64,000 bases of DNA from Megalobrama amblycephala (taxonomy: Eukaryota > Chordata > Actinopteri > Cypriniformes > Xenocyprididae). Below the pieces are notes generated by a model, which saw nothing but the letters and a program-made list of their open reading frames with translations, made no database searches and was not told the DNA's origin. The position numbers were made by a program, and so were the translations under genes. Below are positions 20,601-30,353 of this stretch, one piece after another. The stretch spans positions 31,412,642-31,476,641 of the forward strand of contig NC_063065.1 of NCBI RefSeq assembly GCF_018812025.1, written 5' to 3'. Position 1 is the first letter of the stretch; each line of letters opens with the position of its first letter.

Positions 20601-23237
20601 GTTACCAAATTATTTGTTTCCATTTTTGTATAGATAGATTGTATAGTTCAGCTGCATCTAATTGTTTTCATTGTTTAGATTCTGAATAATTTTAAATTGG
20701 TGTTACTGTAGAAATGTAGCAAATTCTTGTCTTATTCAGTTCTGATGTGTAAATATTTCGTTTCGAGCACAGATGGTGCGAGGACCCTATTGGAATTGCT
20801 CTGTTTATTATTCTTCTCCTTCTCTGAAATGAATCGCATTTTTGAGGGCCTAAACGTGTGGAAAAACTTTGCATACGCGTCAGAAGTAGTGAAAATTTAC
20901 GTCTGATATGGGTTTCAGAATTAGGTGTGGCAAAATGGCTCGATAGCGCCACCTACAAAATTTCAACGAAGTGCCCTTCACGCTATGAAATTCGGTACAC
21001 ACATCTAACAGCCCAATACCTACAAAAAAGTCTCTTGGAGCAAAATCTGAAACCCAACAGGAAGTCAGATATTTTGAATTTTCTTTGCAAAATTTTTGCC
21101 ATTTCCACACGTACATTAACCAACTCGTCCTAGAGCTTTAATCAGATCCGTCTAATTTTAAGGCCTTTGTATGGAGTCAAATTAATGCCTTAAAGTTTTG
21201 CACAAAAATAAAGTTTTGCAAAACACAAAAAAGAATTGAGCAATAAAAAAATGTTTTGCAAACAAAAATAAAGAATTGCAAAGGAAAAATAAAGTATTGA
21301 GCGGAAAAAAATAAGTTTTGCAAACAAAAATAATAAATTGCTAAATAAAATAAAGTAGTGCAAAAATAAAAATATAATCAATTACAAAAATCAATGACAG
21401 CTGTAATCCTAGTTTATCTTTGCCACATATTTTTCATGCTCAAACCCACTAAATCATTTGCAACGCTCATTTTATTCTGCGTTTCAGTCAAGCGTGCGCT
21501 CACGATACCGGTTTTCCTTTGCGCTGCACTTTTCTGTGCGGTTCTCTTTATGGCACTGGGTTGACGTGGGGGTGGAGTCAAGAAACGGGGGCACGCCCCC
21601 GCGAAATACATTGGAGGGGAACGTAATCGGCGACAGGTGAAATAATTCTTTGACATGGTTAAAAATAATGAATGGTTTGTTTTTGTTGGTTTGTTTAGCA
21701 TATGTTGTCGCCGATTACGACCCCCTCCATTGCATTTCTTATAGTAATATGACCCGTTGCGCTCGGTCTCACTGCCTGTATCCACTTTTGTGTCCTTAAA
21801 CATTCGTTTTTTGGGGTCGACAGCTTATAAAAACTTATTTCTGCGTTTTTTTTAGCTTGTTAGCTGTACACCTTGTCACACAGCAGCTTTTAGGCATTGT
21901 TCTGTTTTTTGTAATGAGTCAGAAAAGACAAGAAGGCAGCCTCACGCAATACAAAGTCAATGGAGACGGTTGGATTGTTTTTCCCCCGGTGGGCGTGGTT
22001 TTCAGATTATAATAAATGCGCTCTGTCTCTATGCTTGATCTGTTCTGTTCCGATCTGCGTCTCCTGCCGATGACGTGTTTCGCGGAGGCGTGCCCCCGTT
22101 TCTTGACTCCACCCCCACGTCAAACCAGTGCCATAAAGAGAACCGCACAGAAAAGTGCAGCGCAAAGGAAAACCGGTGTCGTGAGCGCACGCTTGACTGA
22201 AACGCAGAATAAAATGAGCGTTGCAAATGATTTAGTAGGTTTGAGCATGAAAAATATGTGGCAAAGATAAACTAGGATTACAGCTGTCATTGATTTTTGT
22301 AATTGATTATATTTTTATTTTTGCACTACGTTATTTTATTTAGCAATTTATTATTTTTGTTTGCAAAATATTTTTTTATTGCTCAATTCTTTTTTTTGCT
22401 TTGCAAAACTTTATTTTTGTGCAAAGGCATTAAGTTGACTCCATATCTTTGAGATGTTAACTTGCGAAGATCTAGAGTTTTTCGTGTCTGCGGCGGCCTG
22501 ACAAAGTCTGATGTTTCGCCATGAAACAGGAAATTGTTTTAACTCAGGCATACAATGTCCGATTTGCCCCAAACTTCACGTTTGATAAGAGTCCTGGCCT
22601 GAAGACATCTTCATGTCAATATTCAGTTATAGTCAAAGCACCACCTGCTGGCAGCAGGAAGTGTGGCACATCAAAATGACTTTTCCATATTTCTCCTATA
22701 TTTACCCACTTAAATGCATGTCACTGTTCACTGTTTTCCTAAGGCCACCAGGTGGCGGTGACCCGGGTGCGAGGGCCCTTTCAGTGCTGCTTGCAGCTTG
22801 AATAGGTTTTGAACTTACGTTTAACAGTTTTGAAAAGAGTTTTGGTGCCTGAGTGAAAAATGAATTCATCTAATTGAATGGATTTTGGGCCAAAGCAATG
22901 ATAAATGATCCATAGTTTAGCTCACATACAGACTGATGTTTTGAAAAAGCACTATTCCAGTAACAGCATGTTGACATTTTATAGCGCTAGTAAACCTTGA
23001 CTGAATTCATTCCATGTTTCTCCAACAGTTTCCCAACAACCGGGCATGCAAGGCTACGCTGACCCCTGCGGTGCCATGACAACGACCCTGGCCCCTGCCT
23101 ACCCCGGTCAGACCGCTCCAGCACACTTGGTGAGCTCGTACCCTCCGCCGCCCTCCTACTGCAATCACCCGCCGCCCTCGTACGAGCAGGTCTTCAAGAG
23201 CGCCGAGAAGAAGAACCACAGCGAACCGTCACAGTGA
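14565..23237 (+). CDS. vopp1: VOPP1 (WW-domain-binding, endolysosomal membrane protein), 3' coding exons
   Basis: Three exons join in frame (phases 1-2, 2-1, 1-stop) into 139 residues; vertebrate VOPP1 is about 172, so roughly 37 N-terminal residues (signal peptide and first Cys-rich part) are missing. Order seen: lumenal Cys-rich block CRSYEDCCGTRCC, an aromatic and hydrophobic transmembrane helix (from WYFW through LLLMMGVLFCCGAGFF), a basic stop-transfer IRRR, then a Pro/Tyr-rich cytosolic tail with two PPxY motifs and the end SYEQVFKSAEKK. Known for the family (VOPP1/ECOP/GASP, WBP1-like): a type I protein of endosomes and lysosomes whose PPxY motifs bind WW-domain proteins such as WWOX. 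No TGG-TAY-TTY codon run for the family's CWYFEG segment occurs in 1-14564, so the preceding intron exceeds 14.5 kb. Introns inside the window are 1930 and 6322 bp. The gene is convergent with lancl2, as in human. Confidence 0.93.
14860..15025. repeat. GCGAGTTTATATC-type periodic repeat, short copy
   Basis: Contains GAAAGTTTATATCTCACAAT and ends with TTATTCAGTGGCGGAAACAA, the same edge as the copy at 8285. Lies in the vopp1 intron 14643-16572. Confidence 0.65.
15340..16466. repeat. Non-autonomous element ending TCATGACCCCTTTAA
   Basis: The right part carries GTGGGCGGAGCTAATG and AATTTGATTTCTCAATTCAT then GACCCCTTTAA. A related copy lies at 50455-50675. The left boundary is uncertain. Located in the vopp1 intron just before the transmembrane exon. 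Confidence 0.5.
16573..16706 (+). CDS. vopp1: vopp1 exon: transmembrane helix and juxtamembrane tail
   Basis: 134 bp between the acceptor TCTGATAG and donor CCAG|GTGAGG. It completes Trp, then encodes LLLMMGVLFCCGAGFFIRRR (membrane segment and positive stop-transfer cluster) and a cytosolic stretch ending in TRQPVSTP. It is nearly identical to the human segment except for small differences after RRMYP. Confidence 0.94.
16707..17516 (+). other. vopp1 last intron, unremarkable part
   Basis: No recognised element. Confidence 0.5.
17517..18075. repeat. GCGAGTTTATATC-type periodic repeat, long diverged copy
   Basis: Repeated 'CACAATTGCAAG', 'TTTATTTCTCACAATTCTGA' type units start after GCTTGTTTCTGCCACGGAAT and continue to about 18075. 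It is the longest of the four copies. Confidence 0.65.
18108..20335. repeat. Mosaic of diverged DNA-transposon fragments
   Basis: Left part (18108-18260): GTGTTGGACACATTACTTTA with many TAAC/GTTA pairs, a known fish repeat type. Middle (about 18700-19000): inverse homology to 60590-60860, for example AATGAACCGAAACTCAGCG and AGCAATGTCAACTTCATC. The right end (about 20313-20335) has TTAACGCGTTAACATTGACA then GCCCTAA, a common hAT-type terminus. The stretch 19150-20280 shows nothing clear. Confidence 0.5.
20770..22800. mobile_element. Non-autonomous element (GGTGCGAGGACCC / GCTGCTTGCAGCT ends)
   Basis: Begins GATGGTGCGAGGACCCTATT and ends GTGCGAGGGCCCTTTCAGTG-CTGCTTGCAGCTT. The CTGCTTGCAGCT end links it to the inner family of composites A and B. 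Interrupted by the foldback element 21170-22445. Lies in the last vopp1 intron. Confidence 0.6.
21170..22445. mobile_element. Foldback element with ~450-bp arms
   Basis: Ends TATGGAGTCAAATTAATGCC and GGCATTAAGTTGACTCCATA. Arms of about 21170-21615 and 22075-22445 are reverse complements, including TGCCACATATTTTTCATGCT at 21421 and its inverse at about 22240. A smaller hairpin (about 21603-21735, GGCGACA / GTCGCCGATTACG) sits in the loop. The paired open frames of about 65-130 codons in the two arms are mirror images of each other, not genes. Confidence 0.85.
23029..23237 (+). CDS. vopp1: vopp1 terminal coding exon with two PPxY motifs
   Basis: 209 bp after the acceptor CTCCAACAG; the stop TGA is at 23235-23237. 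It encodes a Pro-, Tyr- and Gly-rich tail with SYPPPPSYCNHPPPSYEQVF; both PPSY sequences are PPxY WW-domain ligands. Local G+C is clearly higher than in the surrounding AT-rich DNA, as expected for a constrained exon. The C-terminus (KSAEKKNHSEPSQ) is longer than the human end (VVKAK, from memory). Confidence 0.93.
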
Positions 23238-24180
23238 GCGCAAAACGCCCCGCGGCCTTGAAGACGCTCTCAAGAAACGGTTCTTTTTTATTTGCTTGTT
23301 TTCAGGACGGCTCTTTCTTGCCTGTTCCCAGTTGTATTGTTTCATAGAAGCGCTATGGAGGGGCAACAAAGAGAACGCGTCCTGATGGGATGTGGGATTT
23401 CAAACGAAAGAAGAAATGGACTTTTCTACCCGACAGAGCTTTGAAGAACCTGTCAGGATGTGAAGATTTCTTTGAAAAGCGTGTATTCCGCGAGAGGTCG
23501 TGTCGGGCTGAAGCGGACCTCGGTCGCAATGATCTGAGGTGGAAGCGACCCTTGACCTTCAGGAGAGCAGGTGCTCCCAAATTAGCCATGGAAGCCAACA
23601 CATGACATCAATCCCGTCGCCCAATCTTAAGACCCCAAAAAGCAGGGAGTCGCGTACTGTAGACATTGATTCATGCGTTTTAGTCTAGCGGGAAACTGCT
23701 TTGTTCCAATCTAAATGGTTTAATGGGTCAAGAATCTCTTTTATGGGTAGAAATTTGAAATAGATGATGAACTCACATGGAGTGAGTCTATTGAAGCCAT
23801 GTTAACCGTTCACAGAGGGCGAAAGGGAAATCTGTTCACATCGTTTCTGCTTCATTACACCCATAGTGCCCTGTTTTTGTGGATGGGCTGGGAAATTGCA
23901 AAGGCTCATTTTAGGTTAAACGTCTCGTTTTGTTAGGGAGAGTTCACTGGCCCTCTGTGAGATCCTCGTCAGTTTATCTGTGCCGATTAATTATTGTCAT
24001 TGAAATATGTGCAGATGAACGACAAGGCTTTACCCCAATGAGAACTATATCTGAAGTTTATAGTGTTATTTGGAGGGAATGATGCTTGAAAACAGCTCTG
24101 GTCAGGATCAGTCCAATTAGTTTGAAGTTCCCTCTTCATTAGCATGTAAAAGAGATCAAATGTGAGGCCACATTTATGAT
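23238..24180 (+). other. vopp1 3' UTR (likely)
   Basis: This stretch follows the vopp1 stop directly, is relatively GC-rich up to about 23650 and free of recognised repeats, which fits an old 3' UTR. No unambiguous AATAAA was seen before 24180. Candidate signals further on (about 24402, and 26285-26290) lie in or beyond repeats, so the 3' end cannot be fixed. Confidence 0.45.
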
Positions 24181-24192
24181 GATGACGGTACT

Positions 24193-24250
24193 TTTACATT
24201 ACATTCATGCATTTAGCAGACACTTTATACAAAGTGACTTACAAAAGTAA
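24193..24250 (+). repeat. Teleost-wide conserved repeat core
   Basis: Contains CATGCATTTAGCAGACACTT then TATACAAAGTGACTTACAAA, matching a core (GCAGACGCTTTTATCCAAAGCGACTTACA-type, from memory) spread through many fish genomes. Only the core is recognisable here. Confidence 0.5.
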
Positions 24251-24499
24251 TTCTTCAAAAGCCAACAATATCTGTAATACACAATGCTAGGTTTATTTGA
24301 CAACTAGATTAGGACAACACTTTTCGTTTTCAAATAGTTATTTCACATGCAGATGGGTGAATCTCTTAAATGTGAAGTGTAAGAGTCACCCTAAAATTTA
24401 ATTAAATTAAATTGAATTAAAAACAAAAAATGTATAATTTTTAATATTTTTTTTTTGTTGTTGCTGCTGATGGCAATTAACCCTAAAATAGCACATTAA

Positions 24500-25391
24500 C
24501 CCTCTGGTGCTCTTCAGACATTTTCGAAAAATTTCACGTTTTGTTTTTTTAGATTTTTTTTTTTTTTTTTTTTTTTACTGGTAAAGGTTAAATGGCCCTG
24601 AAAAGGTCATATTTGTATTGTTTGCAGTCAAAAAAAAATAAAAATAGAATGGGAGACAAATTTCATCTAGTGGAAGCGTTTGGTACTGCGCCCAAACAAA
24701 ATCTCACTGAAAGCTCATTTTTTGAGATATCAACCTCAAATTTAAAGCAAAACTTGTTTATATCTATGGCTTTGATTTTCTCACAGTTTTAGAAAATATA
24801 TATGTCAGTAACACTTTAGTATAGGGAACACACAAAAACTATTAACTACGACTTTTCCCTCAATAAACTCCTAATTTACTGCTTATTAATAGTTAGTAAG
24901 TTAGTAGTTAAGTTTAGGTATTGGGTAGGATTAAGAATGTAGAATAAGGTCATGCAGAATAAGGCATTAATATGTGCTTTATAAGCACTAATAAATAGCC
25001 AATATTTAGTAACATGCATGCTAATAAACAACTAATTAAAAGACCCTAAAATAAAGTGTTACTTATATGTCATATACAATTTTGCAATGCATTTTTCATA
25101 ATAAACTTTTTTAACTTTTACGTGTCTTTATTTAAAAGAAACCGAACTTCAGTCTTTTGCTCCAAAGCATTCAAGATTTACAACAGTTTGTCTAAAATTA
25201 AATTTTCAGGTGTATCCTCAAAAAGTGATTAACAAGTAATAAATGGATCATAAATATAATGTCGCTCCATAAAATCCCCTAAAAATACTAAATATTAAAT
25301 GCAAATCATTATCGAACTAAAATACAGTACATTAATTTCATTGAAATAAAAAAAAGTCATTTTTGATCGCCACGTGAGCAGCATCAGAGGG
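24500..25391. mobile_element. piggyBac-like non-autonomous element
   Basis: TTAA at 24496-24499, ends CCCTCTGGTGCTC and GAGCAGCATCAGAGGG, right flank TTAC (decayed TTAA). Internal GGTACTGCGCCCAAACAAAA also occurs inverted at about 31030-31050, so 30734-31630 is a relative. Carries a nested hAT MITE. Confidence 0.75.
24807..25063. mobile_element. hAT MITE, 257 bp, TSD TATATGTC
   Basis: Perfect 8-bp TSD at 24799-24806 and 25064-25071. Ends AGTAACACTTTAG and AAATAAAGTGTTACT. Nested in the piggyBac-like element. Confidence 0.9.
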
Positions 25392-25395
25392 TTAC

Positions 25396-27032
25396 AGTAA
25401 TAATAATTTGAGGAAATCTGTTTATCTGTTTACATTGGTAAAATTCTCCCATTTTCCCAAATGTTTTGGTGAAATACGACCCAGACATGTTCTTCGTAAG
25501 ATTCACCCTCATATCCTTGACTGCTGGTCATTATTTGAAAAAGTATATCGAATTTGGAGGAAATGTCAGTGTGGTCCTGCTGTCTTTAATATTAACTCAA
25601 CATGTGATTTATCTGGAACAAAGCATATGTGTGGAAAAAAACAACCTGACTGTGAAGTTGCATATTTTGCATACTGGATTCTTATGATTAATATTTTGAA
25701 TGCTGGCTGGTTTATAATCTTGATGTTGTGACCGTGAACAGAATGTGCGTTTGAGATCAGGAATGCAAATGTTATGGCATCGCTCACATTTATACAAGAA
25801 TGACCACAGGTTGGTCTTTTGATCTGAACATGCAAGGTATTTAAATACATACATTGCATTATTTAGCCATTTTCTCCCTAATAGTGACTGAAAAATTAAG
25901 TCCTGCGGTATTTCAAGTACATCCAAAACATGTTTTGAAAGTGTTGTTTTTGTAGTTGTGGTTACATTAACGTTTTACTTTTCATCTGCTTGAAGTTTAA
26001 CTATGCAAAGGAGGGACGTGTCCATTTGCTAAATGTTTAACTGGTGTTTTAATCTCATGAACTCATGTTTGAAGAGATGTTTAAATTTCAGCGTCACTTT
26101 ACAGGTGTCAAGGAAATTTGATGGTGTCAAACATCGATTGCGCATCTCCAGCGAGCGCTGTGAGCCGTCACTGTGACGCGGATGGCGAGACGTTTTCTTT
26201 AGTAATTGCACTGTTACCTACACTGTCATTGACACACCAGCAACCATGTCATAGTGAAACCCTTCATTGTTCATGAACTACTATAATAAAGTTCCCCTCT
26301 CTTTGAGACTTTTGGTATACCTTTCACACATGCTTGCTGCATTGCTTTATGTGTTTGTGTTCGTTTATTGGACAGTTGTTGCTAATTTTAGGCTTGTGGC
26401 TTTTGTCTCCACTTACTGGAACTAACCACCACAATTTGGATAACATCAAATGAATTCAATTCTTCTGCTAATTAGACACCTCTGAAGGTTTTTGTCAGGA
26501 GGGTCTCTAGACGATACATACCAAATCTGATCCAAGGACTGGGATATGTTAGAAAAAAATATTTTACATTTTATATGGTTTTATAGATATGGACGTACTA
26601 TAATAAGACGATTTACGTCTTATTACAATTACAGAATTGTCGTAATTACCTTTAATTTCCATAGCCGTCTTTGTGTGCGCCTGAATAATGGCTCTGAATG
26701 GTTCAAACCCTTGAATCTGTCAGAGCGAATGATCATCTGTGACGCACTGAACTTGAGCTGGCGGCGCTCGGTCTCTGCGCCCACTCCACTCACAGCACTG
26801 ACGGGAAGGTGGGCACAATTACATTTACATAAACTGCCACAGTCTGTGACCTTCTGTTACATTACTGGAGGCTTGTTTCATAGAGTATAAAGGTGCGCTC
26901 ACACTGTGTCGCAATTACGACATTCCAACTTTTAAAAAGCATTCAACTTGTAATCTGGGAATTTTCTAAGTGCTCCTACTTGTAACACCTGACCGGTGTC
27001 ATGACAAGTCAGGTCCTCCCTCGAAATTTCAG
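25396..27032. other. Intergenic DNA between vopp1 and lancl2
   Basis: No gene or repeat recognised. The open frames near 25408-25926 overlap on both strands with no protein-like features. Confidence 0.5.
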
Positions 27033-27036
27033 TTAA

Positions 27037-28007
27037 AGGTGCCGAAGAATGCTTTTTCACAAGATGTAATATAAGTCTAAGGTGTCCCCTGAATGTGTCT
27101 GTGAAGTTTCAGCTCAAAATACCCCATAGATATTTTTTAATTAATTTTTTTAACTGCCTATTTTGGGGCATCATTAACTATACACTGATTTTGGCAGCGC
27201 GCCGCCCCTTTAAATTCTCGTGCTCCCTGCCACACCAGCTCTCGACTATAATACAGTGCATTTACAAAGTTCACACAGCTAATATAACCCTCAAATGGAT
27301 CTTTACAAGATGTTCGTCATGCATGCTGTATGCATGCTTCGAATTATGTGAGTAAAGTATTTATTTTGATGTTTACATTTGATTCTGAATGAGTTTGATA
27401 GTGCTCCGTGGCTAAAGCTAACGTTACACACTGTTGGAGAGATTTATAAAGAATGAAGTTGTGTTTATGAATTATACAGACTGCAAGTGTTTAATAATGA
27501 AAATAGTGACGGCTCTTGTCTCCGTGAATACAGTAAGAAACGATGGTAACTTTAACCACATTTAACAGTACATTAGCAACATGCTAACGAAACTTTTAGA
27601 AAGACAATTTACAAATATCACTAAAAATATCATGATATCATGGATCATGTCAGTTATTATTGCTCCATCTGCCATTTTCCACTATTGTTCTTGCTTGCTT
27701 ACCTAGTCTGATGATTCAGCTGTGCACAGATCCAGACGTTAATACTGGCTGCCCTTGTCTAATGCCTTGAACATGAGCTGGCATATGCAAATATTGGGGG
27801 CGTACATATTAATGATCTCGACTGTTACGTAACAGTCTGTGTTATGTTGAGATCCGCGTGTTTTCCAGAAGTCTTTTAAACAAATGAGATTTATATAAGA
27901 AGGAGGAAACAATGGAGTTTGAAACTCAATGTATGTCTTTTCCATGTACTGAACTCTTGTTATTCAACTATGCCAAGGTAAATTCAAATTTTGATTCTAG
28001 GGCACCT
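27037..28007 (+). mobile_element. Non-autonomous DNA transposon (AGGTGCC ends, TTAA site)
   Basis: TTAA at 27033-27036 and 28008-28011. Ends AGGTGCCGAAGAATGC and TTCTAGGGCACCT. The single-arm form of the element that is inverted-dimerised at 58138-59811. Confidence 0.8.
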
Positions 28008-28223
28008 TTAATGATTATACTAAGTATCTATCAATGATATTAAATTAAAATACACATATGGCTTACTATATAGTGCTTAAGAAAACAAATTACTGCATAA
28101 TAAAACCAACTGAACATAGTTTACTCTTTATTAACTGTTAATTGGCTGTTATAATTAGGTGAATAATTGAACATCATTCATTTTTGTTTATAATTGAAAT
28201 ATATGTGGACATTTAACACTTAA

Positions 28224-29023
28224 TTTAAAGGGTTAGTTCACCCAAAAATGAAAATAATGTCATTAATTACTCACCCTTGTGTCGTTCCACACCTGTAAGA
28301 CCTTCGTTCATCTTCAGAACACAAATTAAGATTTTAAATTAAGAATCTTAAGATTTAAGATTTTTGATGAAATCCGATGGCTCCGTGAGGCCTGCATAGC
28401 CAGCAATGACATTTCCTCTCTCAAGATCCATTAATGTACTAAAAACATGTTTAAATCAGTTCATGTGAGTACAGTGGTTCAATATTAATATTATAAAGCC
28501 ACGAGAATATTTTTGGAGCGCCAAAAAAACAAAATAACGACTTATATAGTGATGGCCGATTTCAATGAATTTTTATGAATCTTTTGTGTTGAATCTGCGG
28601 TTCAGAGCGCCAAAGTCACGTGATTTCAGCAGTTTGGCGTTTTGACACGCGATCCGAATCATGATTCGACACAAAAGATTCATAACGCTCCGAAGCTTCC
28701 TGAAGCAGTGTTTTGAAATCGGCCATCACTATATAAGTCGTTATTTTGGGTTTTTTTTGGCGCACCAAAAATATTCTCGTGGCTTTATAATATTAATATC
28801 GAACCACTGTACTCACATGAACTGATTTAAATATGTTTTTAGTACATTAATGGATCTTGAGAGAGGAAATGTCATTGCTCAGGCCTCACTGAGCCATCGG
28901 ATTTCATCAAAAATATCTTAATTTGCGTTCCAAAGATTAACAAAGGTCTTATGGGTGTGGAACGACATGAGGGTGAGTAATTAATGACACAATTTTCATT
29001 TTGGGGTGAACTAACCCTTTAAC
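28224..29023. mobile_element. Foldback MITE (GGGTTAGTTCACCC ends)
   Basis: Ends AAAGGGTTAGTTCACCCAAA and TTGGGGTGAACTAACCCTTT. Nearly the whole 800 bp is palindromic: GAACTGATTTAAA, CTTTATAATATTAATAT and CTCGTGGC segments pair across a loop near 28600-28690. A very common cyprinid element. Confidence 0.88.
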
Positions 29024-30276
29024 ACAATTACATTAAAGATGATTATAGTGTAAGTGCAAATGCGTTATCAGGGTAATCGTGTATCTGTATGCTATGTTAG
29101 TACATAAGCTAACTAATATAGACATAAATGTTCATTATAATGTAGTTGAAACAGCATTTATCATTACATGATTTTGTAGGAATTGTAAACAGTCACTAAA
29201 GAGAGAACCTATTAAAAGCCATTTGAACCAATTTAGAATTTAGTGTCACTACACCAGTGCAGATTCATTCAGGCGTTGATGGTTTTGCTATAGAAAGACA
29301 TTCCCAGTCCAAGAACTTCATGTCTTGCCATATTGTAATTATGGTAATTACATCATTAACGCAGCCAAAGTCCCTTTCAAGGGAAGTCTGTTCACTCGGC
29401 GGCCATATTTGCAACACCTCCGGACAGATATTCCAGACATCCAAGACCAAGTCCTGTCTATCTGAATGGGGGAATCCTGAAATCTCAAAAACTGCATGGT
29501 GAACTCACAATTAATGAACTGATTTCAAATCAGCCCTAAAATCTGAGATAAATGTGGTTAAAGAGTTAAAAAAGCTGATTTTTCAGGCTCAATGCGCATG
29601 TGCAGTCCTAAGCGCGAGTCTGTTGTGATGTTAGATCTAAACCTTACAGACCTTTTCTCCTGTTCATTAGAATCAGACATTTTGACAAGTTCAGAAAAAG
29701 CCCAATTTATTGTGACATTCATAACACATTTTGCCTGAGGAAACAATATTTACATTCTTTCAGGTATAATGAATACTTTCTTTCATCAAGACATTGACCG
29801 ACGGCGACTGGAACGAAACACGGTACATACTTGACAAGCACACTATGCTGGATACTGGATAGGTTTACCTAAAGGCACACAAACACATTCCGACATGTTT
29901 CCATCCTCATGCAAAGACAAACACAACACAGACGCTTTTCACGTGGAGACGGACGAACGCTCCAGCGCGCGACAGACAGTCGTATCGAGGCACTGCGATT
30001 AACCGACATGCATGCAAACGGTGATGTGCTGTAAGAACTGAATCATATATAAGCTTAAAAAATAATAATAATAAAAAAAAAAACAGCAATACACTGATAA
30101 AGGGTAGAAGCTACGAACTCAAGGTGGCGCTGTTTGAAATTATAGGCTGAAGGTTGTTTTTTTTTGCGTCCATTTTAAAGGGTCCATCCAGGGCGACGTA
30201 CGCATTACTGTACCATCAAATGTATGCCGTAAAAGCATGTAAAGGGAGTAAAAGTCTATGAATCCAGACGCACAGG
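29024..30276 (-). other. lancl2 3' UTR and flanking intergenic DNA
   Basis: No coding potential is seen downstream of the lancl2 stop. A minus-strand AATAAA (plus-strand TTTATT at 29706-29711) would give a 3' UTR of about 570 bases and is the best candidate polyadenylation signal, although other AT-rich signals exist. The rest of 29024-29705 shows nothing I recognise. Confidence 0.45.
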
Positions 30277-30353
30277 TCAAAGTTCAAAAGCAGGGAAGCT
30301 GGAACCCTCGGGCTGGACGACATCCGAGAGATAATGGACGGCTCCAGCCATTC
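30277..30353 (-). CDS. lancl2: lancl2 exon 9, C-terminus and stop
   Basis: Acceptor CTGTAG at 30355-30354, then GA to complete Gly, then MAGAVHYLSDVVQPEGSSFP followed by AFEL and TGA (30279-30277). It is only 77 bp and easy to miss. The protein ends directly after FPAFEL, as LANCL1 does; human LANCL2, as I recall it, has six more residues. Confidence 0.93.

Noticed and set aside
21414..22270. Two similar protein frames (129 and 84 codons) facing each other
   Set aside because: They are mirror images produced by the inverted arms of the foldback element 21170-22445.
25408..25926. Overlapping frames of about 100 codons on both strands
   Set aside because: Neither strand has a recognisable domain; overlapping antisense frames in unconstrained intergenic DNA.
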